A stretch of DNA of 64,000 bases from Variovorax ginsengisoli (GCF_006438845.1 NZ_RCZJ01000002.1:695145-759144), one strand, 5' to 3'; positions 48,844 through 57,780 are shown, counted from the stretch's first letter. Notes: generated from the letters alone by a model not told the origin. Translations and numbers: made by a program.

Positions 48844-50013
48844 ATGACGCTCCGCGACACCGCCTTCGCGCTGGCCGGCCTGACCGCGCTGTTGACGAGC
48901 CTCGCCGGCACCGCGCACGCGGTGCAGGAGTGCGAGCTCAATGGCGAACATGTCAATCCGGCCAACGGCAACACCACGAAGGGCAAGACCGGCCTGATGC
49001 GCTGCAAGGACCGGGACAGCGGCGAGCTGCAGCGCGAGCAGGAACTGCGCAACGGCGTCTTCATGGGCGTGGTCCGTTACTACGACAAAGGCAAGCTGGG
49101 CAAGGAACAGCATCTGAACGCCAAGGGCAACCTGCACGGGCGGGCGCGCGAGTTCTATCCCGACGGCAAGGTGCTGCGCGAGGCGACCTACGAAAACGGC
49201 CACGAGGAGGGGCTGGTGCGCAGCTTTCACCCCGACGGGCAACTGCGGCGCGTCGCGTTCTATGCCGACCCGGGCGGCGAGCGCGCGTCGGCCGAATTCA
49301 CGCCCGCAGGGCAGCTCTCGGCGCTGCGCTGTGCCGACAGCGCGGTGCTCGCGCCGGCGGCCGACGACGCGCGATGGTGCGGCTTCGTCGGAGGACCGTC
49401 GCAGGTCGAACTGTTCGACGCCAAGGGCGGCCTGCGCGCGAGGCTGTCATACACGTCGGGCAAACGCGTGCGCAACGAACGCCTCTACGACAACGGCAAG
49501 CCGGCGTCGCAGGACGAGGTCGCGGGCAACCAGCGCACCGAACGGCGATTTTCGTCCGAAGGCGTCAAGCGCTACGAACTGGTGTCGTTGATCGTGGAGC
49601 GCGGCACGGTGAAGCAGCGCGAGATCGAATACTCCGAACGCGGCACGCCGGTGCGCGAACAGCGCTGGACGCCCGCCGGCCTGGCCGTGAGCGACGACAG
49701 CTACTACCTCAACAGCCAACCGCGCAGCAAGACGGTCTACAGCGGCGAAGGCCTGGCGCGCGTGGCGGACATCACCGAGTTCCACGACAACGGCCAGCGC
49801 GCCGCCGAAGGCCGCTTCGGCGCGGCACCGCGCGGTCGCCTGATCCCGGTGGGCCTGCACCGCCGCTTCGACGAGCAGGGCAAGCTGGCGAGCGAATCGG
49901 TCTACGACGACAAGGGCCGCGTCACGCGGGAACGCACCTGGGACGCCAACGGCCAGCCGGACCGTGACGACGAAGTTTTCGAGGACGGCTCGCGCAAGGC
50001 CTACGCGAAGTAG
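48844..50013 (+). CDS. YwqK-like (MORN-type) repeat exported protein
   Basis: A 389-residue protein with a signal peptide (MTLRDTAFALAGLTALLTSL, cleavage near AHAVQE) and many YwqK-like repeats: YYDKGKLGKEQHLNAKGN, FYPDGKVLREATYENGHEEG, FHPDGQLRRVAFY, YDDKGRVTRERTWDANGQP and more. Such repeats form beta-hairpin solenoids and may bind or scaffold other proteins. Some related proteins are annotated as toxin-antitoxin immunity-like, but no toxin gene is adjacent, so a free-standing envelope role is more likely. It starts 31 bases after the VOC gene. Confidence 0.8.
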   Translation: MTLRDTAFALAGLTALLTSLAGTAHAVQECELNGEHVNPANGNTTKGKTGLMRCKDRDSGELQREQELRNGVFMGVVRYYDKGKLGKEQHLNAKGNLHGRAREFYPDGKVLREATYENGHEEGLVRSFHPDGQLRRVAFYADPGGERASAEFTPAGQLSALRCADSAVLAPAADDARWCGFVGGPSQVELFDAKGGLRARLSYTSGKRVRNERLYDNGKPASQDEVAGNQRTERRFSSEGVKRYELVSLIVERGTVKQREIEYSERGTPVREQRWTPAGLAVSDDSYYLNSQPRSKTVYSGEGLARVADITEFHDNGQRAAEGRFGAAPRGRLIPVGLHRRFDEQGKLASESVYDDKGRVTRERTWDANGQPDRDDEVFEDGSRKAYAK

Positions 50014-50043
50014 GCCGGACGGCGCCACAGCCGCCCTTGGTCG

Positions 50044-51021
50044 TCAGTCGAGCTTGACGCCCGCTGCCTTGATGACCGGTCCCCAGCGCTTGGCCTCTGC
50101 ACGCGCCAGCGTGAAGAACTGCTCCGGCGTGCCGGGCATCGCTTCCATGCCGATGTCGGCAAAGCGCTTCTGCACGGCCGCGGTGCCGAAGGCCCTGTTC
50201 AGCTCGGTGTTGAGCCTTGCGACCACGTTCTGCGGCAACCCGGCCGGGCCGAGGATGCCCTGGAAGGCGAAGACCTCGCTGTCGCGCACGCCCGCTTCGG
50301 CCAGGGTCGGCACGTCGGGCAGCAGCTTGCTGCGCACCCCCGAGCCGATGGCCAGCACGCGCACCTTGCGGCTTTGCATGATCTGCAGCCCCGAGGCCAG
50401 GTCGAGGAACATGCACGGCACCTGCCCGCCCATCACGTCGGCCATGGCCGGCGCGGCGCCACGGTAGGGGATGTGCGTGATGAAGGTGCCGGTACGGTTC
50501 TTGAACAGCTCCATGGCCAGATGGTGCGGCGAGCCGTTGCCCGGCGACGCGTAGTTGACCTTGCCGGGGTTCGCCTTCACATAAGCGAGGAACTCCTTGA
50601 AGTCCTTGGCCGGAAAGTCGGGGTGCACGACCAGCGCCAGCGGGAACTTGCCGATCGCACCGATGTAGCTGAAGTCCTTCTGGGGGTTGAAGGGCAGCTT
50701 GCTGAACAAATGCTCGTTGAAGGCCAGCACGGCGTTGTCGGCCGACATGATCGTGTAGCCATCGGGCTTGCTCTTGGCAACCAGGTCGGCGCCGATGTTG
50801 GTGGCGGCACCGGGGCGGTTGTCGATCACGATCTGCTGGCCGAGCGTCTGTCGCATGGCCTCGGCCAAGGTGCGTGCGATCACGTCGGTGCCACCGCCTG
50901 CGGGGTAGGGCACGAGCCACTTGATGATCTGCTCGGGGTAACCCGTTTGGGCGTGGGCCCAAGGTGCGGCGGCGGCGGCGGCGCTCGATGCGAGCGCGGC
51001 CAGAAGGGTACGACGGTCCAT
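50044..51021 (-). CDS. Bug/TctC-family periplasmic solute receptor
   Basis: A 325-residue periplasmic solute receptor. The signal peptide (MDRRTLLAALASSAAAAAAP, cleavage near AHAQTG) is followed by IIKWLVPYPAGGGTDVIART and the mid-domain IPYRGAAPAMADVMGGQVPC. It is encoded three bases after the DUF2783-like gene and is likely the third member of that operon. It probably captures the substrate of the adjacent FAD hydroxylase. Without permease partners this remains inference. Confidence 0.88.
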   Translation of the reverse strand: MDRRTLLAALASSAAAAAAPWAHAQTGYPEQIIKWLVPYPAGGGTDVIARTLAEAMRQTLGQQIVIDNRPGAATNIGADLVAKSKPDGYTIMSADNAVLAFNEHLFSKLPFNPQKDFSYIGAIGKFPLALVVHPDFPAKDFKEFLAYVKANPGKVNYASPGNGSPHHLAMELFKNRTGTFITHIPYRGAAPAMADVMGGQVPCMFLDLASGLQIMQSRKVRVLAIGSGVRSKLLPDVPTLAEAGVRDSEVFAFQGILGPAGLPQNVVARLNTELNRAFGTAAVQKRFADIGMEAMPGTPEQFFTLARAEAKRWGPVIKAAGVKLD

Positions 51022-51024
51022 GAA

Positions 51025-51249
51025 TCAATCTCCGTTAGTGGGTGTGGATGCAGACAGCGATGGTACGGGGAGCGCATTCAGTGCATCGGCCAGCGCCGTG
51101 CGGCAGCGCGCCTCGTCGCCGACCTGCTCGAACAGCAGCAGCGCGAGGCGCGCGAGGAACAGGGCCTCGCGCTCGGGGCCGGCTTCGGTGATGGCGCGCG
51201 CGCACTCGGCGTAGAGGCGATCGCGTGCTTCGGCGGGCAAGGCTGTCAT
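51025..51249 (-). CDS. Small DUF2783-like protein
   Basis: A 74-residue helical protein (MTALPAEARDRLYAECARAI, then EREALFLARLALLLFEQVGD). From memory it resembles DUF2783 proteins, which sit beside FAD-dependent aromatic hydroxylases. The ATG at 51249 overlaps the hydroxylase stop as ATGA, so it is translated together with it. Proposed roles such as an accessory subunit are not established. Confidence 0.6.
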   Translation of the reverse strand: MTALPAEARDRLYAECARAITEAGPEREALFLARLALLLFEQVGDEARCRTALADALNALPVPSLSASTPTNGD

Positions 51250-53039
51250 GCGGTGTGCTCCATGGTCGCAAGGGTCGACGCGGCCGCTGCGTGTCTCAGT
51301 GCGGCTCCCAGTGCGCCGGCCGGCGCGCGGCGCCAGCGGGCGGCCACATGGCCGTCCGGGCGCAGCAGGTAAGCCGCGCCCTCCGCCGCGCCGAGCGCAT
51401 CGAAGACCGCGGGCTCGGCCTGGGCCTGACCGCCGACATCGGCGATGCGGCAGACCGCGAGCGGCCAAGGCCCGTCGCGTTGCGCCTCGGCGATGTCGGC
51501 CGCCGGCATCGCCTCGCCGGCGCCCGCAGGCTGCAGCAGCAGCAAGGTGAAGCTCGGCCCGATCCAGTCGGTGAGATGACCGTGCGCCAACGCCTGCTCG
51601 CCCATCGCCTCGCCCGGCAAAGGCCCGGCGGGCAGTGCGTCGCCCGGACTCGACAGCGCCGAATCTTCATAACGCACCGCCTGCGTCTGGCGCGGGTTGA
51701 TGAGCTGCGCGATGCCGCGGTGCGCCCCGGCCAGCGACAGGGCCGCCTCGCGCAGCAGGTCGAAGCCGCGTGAAGGCGGTGACATGAATTCGGTGCTGCG
51801 CATCGCGTTCTCGGCGTTCACATGAAAGGCGGCGATGCGCTCCTGCGCATAGCTGTCGAGCAACGCCGCGTCGGCCCAACCCTTGGCGACGAAAGCGAGC
51901 TTCCAGGCCAGGTTGTCGGCATCGTCGAAGCCGGAGTTGAGCCCTCGCACGCCGAAGATCGGCATGGCGTGTGCCGCGTTGCCGGCGAAGACGACGCGGC
52001 CGTGGTGGTAGTCCGCCAGCGTCATGGCGCCGGCACGGTAGACCGAGGTCCACACCGTCTTCCACGGCAGGTGGCCTTCGCCGATGGCGTCGAGGTGGCG
52101 CTGCACGAACTCGGCCACCGCCGCCGGTGCGAGCGCCTCTTCGGTGCTCTGGCCGGCGCGCAGCTGGTAGTCGATGCGCCAGATGTCGTCGGGCTGGCGG
52201 TGCATCAGCACGGTGGAGCCCGGATTCCACGGCGGATCGAACCACGCCCTGCGCTCCGTCGGATGGCGGCTCGCGAGCTCGATGTCGATGATCACGTAGC
52301 GTCCCTCGTACGCCGTGCCTTCGAGCGCGAGCCCGAGCGATTTGCGCACGAAGCTCTGGCCGCCGTCACAGGCGGCCAGCCAGCCGCCGTGAAGCCGGTA
52401 GGCGGCCTCGGCATGGCGCACGTCGAGCGTGATGCCGTCGCCGTCCTGCGCGATCGCCGTGACTTCCGTGCCCCAGCGGATGTCGATCAGCCCCGGCGTC
52501 GCCGCGTTGCGACGCCCGATGGCATCGAGCAGGTACTGCTCGATGTAGTACTGCTCGAGGTTGACCATCGGCGGCAGCTTCTGGCGCGCGTCGTCGGGCA
52601 TCTCGAAGCGGAACACTTCCTCCGTCTTGTAGAAGCTGCGTCCGCCGCGCCACGGCAGGCCCTTGGCCAGAAAGTCCGGCAGTGCGCCCAGGCGCTCGAC
52701 GATCTCCAGGCTGCGGCGCGAGATGCACGTGGCACGGCTGCCGACACAGACCGTGTCGTCGGCCTCCAGCACGACGCAACGCACGCCGTGGTTGGCCAGA
52801 CCGAGCGCGAGCGCCAGGCCGACCGGTCCGCCGCCGCAGATCAGCACCGGGTGCCGGCCAGGCTCGCAACCGTTCTCGAGCGGCGGGGTCCACGGCGCGA
52901 AGCGCGTGTAGTGGAAGGCGCCGACGGACGGCGGCAGCGCATCGTGCAGCGCCGTGGGGGGCAGCGGCCCACCAGCGGCGTCGCCAGCACGCGCAGCGGC
53001 GCTGGGCACAGCGGTGGAAGCGAGGGAAACGGTGTTCAT
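51246..53039 (-). CDS. FAD-dependent aromatic-ring hydroxylase (MhpA/PheA-like)
   Basis: Class A flavin monooxygenase hydroxylating an aromatic ring with NAD(P)H and oxygen. The 597-residue protein has an N-terminal extension of about 60 residues, the Rossmann motif VLICGGGPVGLALALGLANH near 67-86, the DG motif ACDGGQ, and the GD-type FAD motif here reading FAGNAAHAMPIFGVRGLNSG (Gly-Asn in place of the common Gly-Asp) near 350-370. The C-terminal thioredoxin-like region is recognisable by QPAGAGEAMPAADI. The Asn change at the flavin-ribityl position is unusual. It is first in an operon with the DUF2783-like and Bug genes. Confidence 0.86.
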   Translation of the reverse strand: MNTVSLASTAVPSAAARAGDAAGGPLPPTALHDALPPSVGAFHYTRFAPWTPPLENGCEPGRHPVLICGGGPVGLALALGLANHGVRCVVLEADDTVCVGSRATCISRRSLEIVERLGALPDFLAKGLPWRGGRSFYKTEEVFRFEMPDDARQKLPPMVNLEQYYIEQYLLDAIGRRNAATPGLIDIRWGTEVTAIAQDGDGITLDVRHAEAAYRLHGGWLAACDGGQSFVRKSLGLALEGTAYEGRYVIIDIELASRHPTERRAWFDPPWNPGSTVLMHRQPDDIWRIDYQLRAGQSTEEALAPAAVAEFVQRHLDAIGEGHLPWKTVWTSVYRAGAMTLADYHHGRVVFAGNAAHAMPIFGVRGLNSGFDDADNLAWKLAFVAKGWADAALLDSYAQERIAAFHVNAENAMRSTEFMSPPSRGFDLLREAALSLAGAHRGIAQLINPRQTQAVRYEDSALSSPGDALPAGPLPGEAMGEQALAHGHLTDWIGPSFTLLLLQPAGAGEAMPAADIAEAQRDGPWPLAVCRIADVGGQAQAEPAVFDALGAAEGAAYLLRPDGHVAARWRRAPAGALGAALRHAAAASTLATMEHTA

Positions 53040-53061
53040 GCGAAGGGATTCTCCCGATGCA

Positions 53062-53095
53062 ACCGGCTCGCCGGTGTCGTAACTTCGTACGAAGT
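53062..53095. promoter_or_regulatory. Two inverted repeats in the hydroxylase/LuxR divergent gap
   Basis: ACTTCGTACGAAGT (53082-53095) is a perfect 14-bp palindrome, and ACCGGC-TC-GCCGGT (53062-53075) is a 6-bp dyad beside it. Both lie in the 77-base gap between the hydroxylase (starting 53039) and the LuxR-type gene (starting 53117). They are the natural candidate operator pair for that regulator. Confidence 0.6.
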
Positions 53096-53116
53096 GTTTA
53101 CCCTCCCCTCAAGACC

Positions 53117-53908
53117 ATGAAGCGCTGGCGCATCGCCGCGTCCAGCCAGCCGATCGATCCCGCCGTGGTGACCGACCTGCTCGCAGGCATCGGCACGCCT
53201 CAATTCGCAGCGCACTGCCTGGCTGCCATGCAGCGCGTGCTGCCGGTGACCTTCTGCACCGTGTTCGCCGTCGGCGCCACGGGCCGGCTCGAAACCGTGT
53301 CGGCGGCCAGCAGCTACGGCAGCACGGCGCAGCGCACGGCCGCACGCTACATCGAACAGCGCTTCGACCGCCTCGACCCCCACATGGTCTGGCTGGCGGC
53401 GCGAGCGCGGCCACGTCAGCCGCAGCGCTGGCTCGGCCATCACCGCGGCGAGGAACTGGAGGACGCCGCCTACCGCGCCGCCTGCTACGGCGAGGTCGGC
53501 ATCCGCGAACGGGCCTCGGTGCTGATGCTGCAACCCACCGGCCAACGCGCAGCCGTGAGCTTCTATCGCAGCCTGGCCCAGCCGGAATTCGATGCCGATG
53601 ATTTCGCACAGATAGGGATGCACGCCGCCCTCATGGCCGATGCCGCTGCCGCCCACGGACGCAGTGCCGTGGTGGCGCGCGACGCCGTCGAACCCGCCCT
53701 GGCGCCGAGGCTGCTGTCGTTGAGCGCGCGCGAACGCGAGGTCATCGGCCACCTGCTGGCCGGCCGCAGCGCCAAGGAAGCGGCACGCGAGATGGCCATC
53801 GAGCTGACCACCGTGCGCACCCACCAGTACCGCGCCTTCCGGCGGCTCGGGATCAGGACGCAGAAGGAGTTGCTGCGCGGCGCGGCCACCATGGCCACGG
53901 CGCCTTGA
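53117..53908 (+). CDS. LuxR-family transcriptional regulator
   Basis: A 263-residue regulator. The C-terminal helix-turn-helix is typical: LSAREREVIGHLLAGRSAKE, then AREMAIELTTVRTHQYRAFR near 202-245. The N-terminal 180 residues are an uncharacterised sensory domain without an obvious autoinducer-binding motif (no W-Y-D-P signature that I can recognise). The ATG at 53117 is chosen as the family start. It is divergent from the hydroxylase operon, and the palindromes between them suggest it controls both directions. Likely ligand: an aromatic substrate. Confidence 0.85.
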   Translation: MKRWRIAASSQPIDPAVVTDLLAGIGTPQFAAHCLAAMQRVLPVTFCTVFAVGATGRLETVSAASSYGSTAQRTAARYIEQRFDRLDPHMVWLAARARPRQPQRWLGHHRGEELEDAAYRAACYGEVGIRERASVLMLQPTGQRAAVSFYRSLAQPEFDADDFAQIGMHAALMADAAAAHGRSAVVARDAVEPALAPRLLSLSAREREVIGHLLAGRSAKEAAREMAIELTTVRTHQYRAFRRLGIRTQKELLRGAATMATAP

Positions 53909-53914
53909 GGCCCT

Positions 53915-54994
53915 TCAGTCCTGCGCGGCTTCCGCAGCCTGCAGCTTGAGCGCGCTTTCGGCCGCTGCCGCCGCCGCCCGCTCCCGCCCGCCCGGCGCCA
54001 CGATCTCCTGGTCGATCGCGCCGAACAGCGAGCGGCCGTCGAGGCCCTTCATCTCGATGCGGATGGTGTCGCCGTAGCGCATGAACTCGGTGCTCGGCTG
54101 GCCGTCCTGAATGGTCTCGATGCAGCGCTTCTCGGCGATGCAGGAGTAACCCTTGGGCCATTCCATGCGGCCGTTCTTCTCCACGCCCTTGTTGCTCACG
54201 GTGCCGCTGCCGACGAGGCTGCCGGCGCGCACGTTGCGGGTCTTGGCGACGTGGGCGACAAGCTGGCCGAAGTGAAAGGTCATCTCGTCGCCGGCGTCGC
54301 ACAGCCCGACCTTGCGGCCGTTCCAACTGCTCTGCAGCGTCAGGTGCACGCGGCCGTCGCGCCAGGCGTCGCCCAGCTCGTCGAGCGTGACGGCGACCGG
54401 GCTGAAGGCGGTGGCGGGCTTGCTCTGGAAGAAGCCAAAGCCCTTGGCCAGTTCGGCCGGGATGAGGTTGCGCAGGCTTACGTCGTTGACCAGCATCACC
54501 AGGCGGATGCCGTCGAGCGCCTGCTCGGGCGTCGCGCCCATGCGCACGTCGCCGGTGACCACCGCGATCTCGGCCTCGAAGTCGATGCCCATCGATTCGC
54601 TGGGCACCACCACGTCGTCCATCGGACCGATGAAGTCGTCGCTGCCGCCCTGGTACATCAGTGGGTCGGTGTAGAAGCTCTCGGGCACTTCCGCGTTCCG
54701 GGCCTTGCGCACCAGCTCGACATGGTTGAGGTAGGCCGAGCCGTCGGCCCATTGGTAGGCGCGCGGCAGCGGCGCCAGACACTGGGCGGGGTCGAAGGGA
54801 AAGGCGTGGCGCGCGCGGCCGTTGTTGAGCTCGTCGTACAGGTCCTGCAGCTGCGGGCTCATGAAGCCCCAGTCGTCGAGCACCTGCTGCAGGCGGCTGG
54901 CGATGCCGGTGGCGTAGTGGGCGAGCGTGAGGTCGCGCGAGACGACGACCAGCTGGCCGTCGCGCGAGCCGTCCTTGAGGGTGGCGAGTTTCAT
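53915..54994 (-). CDS. Fumarylacetoacetate hydrolase-family protein
   Basis: A 359-residue hydrolase or isomerase of the FAH superfamily, which acts on 2-oxo-dioic or fumaryl acids late in aromatic catabolism. The conserved core has GIDFEAEIAVVTGDVRMGAT (metal-ligand Glu), LVMLVNDVSLRN, GFGFFQSKPATAFSPVAVTL and GSGTVSNKG, followed by SCIAEKRCIETI. The family N-terminus LATLKDGSRDGQLVVVSRDL is intact. The ATG at 54994 is its start. It converges with the LuxR gene. The nearest hydroxylase module lies on its other side, so a shared pathway is plausible. Confidence 0.87.
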   Translation of the reverse strand: MKLATLKDGSRDGQLVVVSRDLTLAHYATGIASRLQQVLDDWGFMSPQLQDLYDELNNGRARHAFPFDPAQCLAPLPRAYQWADGSAYLNHVELVRKARNAEVPESFYTDPLMYQGGSDDFIGPMDDVVVPSESMGIDFEAEIAVVTGDVRMGATPEQALDGIRLVMLVNDVSLRNLIPAELAKGFGFFQSKPATAFSPVAVTLDELGDAWRDGRVHLTLQSSWNGRKVGLCDAGDEMTFHFGQLVAHVAKTRNVRAGSLVGSGTVSNKGVEKNGRMEWPKGYSCIAEKRCIETIQDGQPSTEFMRYGDTIRIEMKGLDGRSLFGAIDQEIVAPGGRERAAAAAAESALKLQAAEAAQD

Positions 54995-55096
54995 GGTGGC
55001 GGCGAGCCCGGGTGCGGCGTCGCTACTAAACTGATTGAACGGGCGGCAGTGTACCGAGGTGAACCTCCGGGGCGCCGCCCCGATCCATACCCCCCG

Positions 55097-56296
55097 ATGA
55101 CCGCGCCCGCCCTCCCTCCGCTCGCCGACGCCCTGCCGCCGACGCGCCGCGCATGGCGCACGCCGGCGGCCGTGGGTCTCGGTGTGGCGGCGGCGCACCT
55201 GGCGTTGCTCGGCTGGACGCCGTCCGGCATGGCGCCGGAGCCGGCGCCGAAGGCGGAGCGGTTCATCACGCGCACGATCGTGGTCGCCCCGCCGCCTGCA
55301 CCTGTACCTACTCCCGCTCCCGCTCCCGCACCTTCACCCGTTCCACGCGCCCAACCGCCGGTGCCGCGCGCGCCCATGCCCAAGCCGGCCCGGCCACGGC
55401 CGGTGCCGCCGCCAGTGGTGGCCGCCGCGCCAGTTTCGGCAACGCCGGCTCCGCAACCGGCCGAGCCGCCGCCGGCGGTGCCTGACCCCACGGCCGCAGA
55501 AGCACCCGCCTCTACAGAACCTGCGTCGGCGCCGGACGCCGGTGGCGCGGCATCGGCCGGGCCCGGCGCCACGGCGGCCGCCGCTGCGCCCGCACCCACC
55601 GCGTCGTCTGCGACCGCCGCCAGCGCCGAAGCGCCCCCCTTGCTGCAGGTGCCCGGCTCGGTGCGGCTCAAGTTCGCGGTCACGGGCCAGCAGGGCGTGT
55701 CTCCACTGAGCGGCGTCTTTGGTGAACTCACCTGGCAGCAGGACGGCCAGGCCTACGACGCGCGGCTGTCGCTGAGCTTTCTGTTCAAGACGCTGCGCAC
55801 GCAGCACAGCGCCGGGGTGATCGGCCCCAGCGGCATCGAGCCGACGCGCTTCTCGGACACGCGCAAGACCGAGGTGGCCTCGCATTTCGTGCGCGACCAA
55901 GGTCAGATCGTCTTCAGCAGCAATGCGCCGTCGGTGCCGTTGATGCCGGGCGCGCAAGACCGGCTGAGCGTGATGCTCCAGCTGGGCGCGCTGCTCGCGG
56001 GCGACCCGGCGCGCTACCCGACCGACGGCGCCATCGCCGTGCAGACGGCGGGGCCGCGCGACGCCGATCTTTGGATCTTCAAGGTCGGCGAGGAAGAAGG
56101 CCTGCAGTTGCCCGCGGGCGATTTCAAGGCCCGCAAGCTCACGCGCAACGCACGCAAGCCCTATGACGACACGGTCGAGCTGTGGTTGGCGCCCGCGCTG
56201 GGCTATCTGCCCGTGCGCATCAAGCTGACACAGTCGAACGGCGACTTCGCCGACATGCGCTTGCGCGAACGGCTCCCGCTGGACGGGTCGAAATAG
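55097..56296 (+). CDS. DUF3108 protein with TonB-like proline-rich N-terminal half
   Basis: A 399-residue protein. After a short N-terminus comes one hydrophobic segment (AAVGLGVAAAHLALLGW, about 24-40), then about 130 residues of Pro/Ala-rich linker (for example APVPTPAPAPAPSPVP), and a C-terminal DUF3108 domain (about 190-399) with VRLKFAVTGQQGVSPLSGVF and AYDARLSLSFLFKTLRTQHS. The plan of a membrane anchor, periplasm-spanning spacer and periplasmic domain resembles TonB without the TonB motifs. The start at 55097 has no strong ribosome site. The next gene is unrelated. Confidence 0.82.
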   Translation: MTAPALPPLADALPPTRRAWRTPAAVGLGVAAAHLALLGWTPSGMAPEPAPKAERFITRTIVVAPPPAPVPTPAPAPAPSPVPRAQPPVPRAPMPKPARPRPVPPPVVAAAPVSATPAPQPAEPPPAVPDPTAAEAPASTEPASAPDAGGAASAGPGATAAAAAPAPTASSATAASAEAPPLLQVPGSVRLKFAVTGQQGVSPLSGVFGELTWQQDGQAYDARLSLSFLFKTLRTQHSAGVIGPSGIEPTRFSDTRKTEVASHFVRDQGQIVFSSNAPSVPLMPGAQDRLSVMLQLGALLAGDPARYPTDGAIAVQTAGPRDADLWIFKVGEEEGLQLPAGDFKARKLTRNARKPYDDTVELWLAPALGYLPVRIKLTQSNGDFADMRLRERLPLDGSK

Positions 56297-56370
56297 CCGG
56301 AAAAGTGGCTCGATTCGCAGCGAAATCTGCGGCTTCTTGAAACTTTGGCGTCCAGCGCCATCTGACACCC

Positions 56371-56682
56371 ATGAACGCCATCGACATCCTCACCGGCTCC
56401 GCCATGAACATGCTCTACGACTCGGAATCGTTCGTGGTCGTGCATGTGCAGCCCACCGAGGGCGATGCCCCGCTGGCGCCGCATTTGCCGGTGCTGGCCC
56501 GTCACGGCTTCGAGATCGTCGACAAGCGCTCCGGCAAGGAGGTCTACCTCGACGGCTCCTGGGCCGAACTCTTCCAACAGAAGATCACCGCTTGGCAGCT
56601 CAACACGCCGACGCAGGAAGAGGTCGAGGACACGCTGGAAGGTTACGCAGAACTGGCGCAGAACCCTGTTCTGATGCACTGA
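56371..56682 (+). CDS. DUF3567 domain protein
   Basis: A 103-residue acidic cytoplasmic protein matching DUF3567, a family found mainly in betaproteobacteria. It has MNMLYDSESFVVVHVQPT, HGFEIVDKRSGKEVYLDGSW and the C-terminal PTQEEVEDTLEGYAELAQNP. Starts at 56371 or at the second in-frame ATG (56404) are possible. Function is unknown. Transcribed alone, with 74 bases before it showing nothing notable. Confidence 0.85.
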   Translation: MNAIDILTGSAMNMLYDSESFVVVHVQPTEGDAPLAPHLPVLARHGFEIVDKRSGKEVYLDGSWAELFQQKITAWQLNTPTQEEVEDTLEGYAELAQNPVLMH

Positions 56683-56709
56683 CCGGTCGCCCCCGGCAAC
56701 CTTTTCCGA

Positions 56710-57780
56710 TCAGGCTTTGCGTCCGTAAAGCCAGCCGTACATCGGCCCTACCAGCAGCAGCACCGCGATCAGGCGGCACACCTGGAACGCGGTCACCACC
56801 GGCACGCCCAGTTGCAGCACCTTGGCGGTGATGGACATCTCGGCGATGCCACCTGGCGAGGTGCCCAGGATCAAGGTGGCCGGGTGCAGCCCGGTCGCCC
56901 AGGCCAGCACGAAGGCGAAGCCGGCACACAGCGCGATGAGCATCACCGTACCCCCGGCCACGCTCAGCAACCAGCGCGGCGCCGTGTGCAGAAATTCGCG
57001 GCTGAACCGCACGCCCAAGCTCACGGCGATCACCAGCTGCGCAGCGTTCGACAGCCACTGCGGCACGGCCGACAGCTGCCAGCCGCCGACCGTGAAGCCG
57101 ATTGCCACGAGCAGCGGTCCGATGAACCAGGGGTTGTTGCGACCGGTTGCGCGCATCGCCACCGCGCCGACGCCGGTCGCCAGCGCCAGCACCACAAGCC
57201 CGCCCCACTGCACGTTGCGCAGGGCAGGCGGCTGGATCTCCAGCCCGTGCAGGCCGCTCCATTGCATCGCGAAAGGAATGACGAGGGTCACGATCATCAG
57301 GCGCAGGCTGTGCGCGGCGGCCACCAGATCGGTGCGGGCGCCGACGCGTTCGGCCATCAACGTCATCTCAGACGCACCGCCGATCGCCCCTGAGAAGTAA
57401 GCGGTGGCTCGCATGGAGCGCAGCGTTATATGGGGCATCCGCCGACCGTGCTGCCATTCGAGCCAGCGACCGAACAATCCGCCGATGACCAATGCCCACG
57501 CGATGGCCAACACGATCGCCCACCAGATGCTCGCGACCAGCGCGACCACTTGCGGCGTGAAGTAGAGGCCGAGCGCGGTGCCGATGGTCCATTGCCCCAC
57601 ATTGCGAAGGCCGTTGGCACTGGCCGTCGGCGCACCGGCGATCGAGGCCAGCGACACCGCGAGCAGCGGGCCGATCATCCAAGGCAGGGGCGTGTGGAGC
57701 GCGAGACAAAGGGCCGCAGCGGCGAGGGCCAGGGCCAACGTGGCAGCGACGCGCAGCGGAAAACGGAAAGAGGCGGACAC
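56710..57780 (-). CDS. AbrB-family membrane protein (putative ammonia monooxygenase-like annotation)
   Basis: A 356-residue polytopic membrane protein of the AbrB/YgbN-like duplication family (TIGR03082). Two repeated halves are seen: HTPLPWMIGPLLAVSLASIA with YFTPQVVALVASIWWAIVLA, then GRNNPWFIGPLLVAIGFTVG with LSNAAQLVIAVSLGVRF. The C-terminal part has LILGTSPGGIAEMSITAKVL. The old name ammonia monooxygenase is unsupported; a carrier role is more likely. I use GTG 57780; no good ribosome site is seen, so a TTG upstream (57786) is an alternative. It diverges from the ChaN gene. Confidence 0.82.
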   Translation of the reverse strand: MSASFRFPLRVAATLALALAAAALCLALHTPLPWMIGPLLAVSLASIAGAPTASANGLRNVGQWTIGTALGLYFTPQVVALVASIWWAIVLAIAWALVIGGLFGRWLEWQHGRRMPHITLRSMRATAYFSGAIGGASEMTLMAERVGARTDLVAAAHSLRLMIVTLVIPFAMQWSGLHGLEIQPPALRNVQWGGLVVLALATGVGAVAMRATGRNNPWFIGPLLVAIGFTVGGWQLSAVPQWLSNAAQLVIAVSLGVRFSREFLHTAPRWLLSVAGGTVMLIALCAGFAFVLAWATGLHPATLILGTSPGGIAEMSITAKVLQLGVPVVTAFQVCRLIAVLLLVGPMYGWLYGRKA

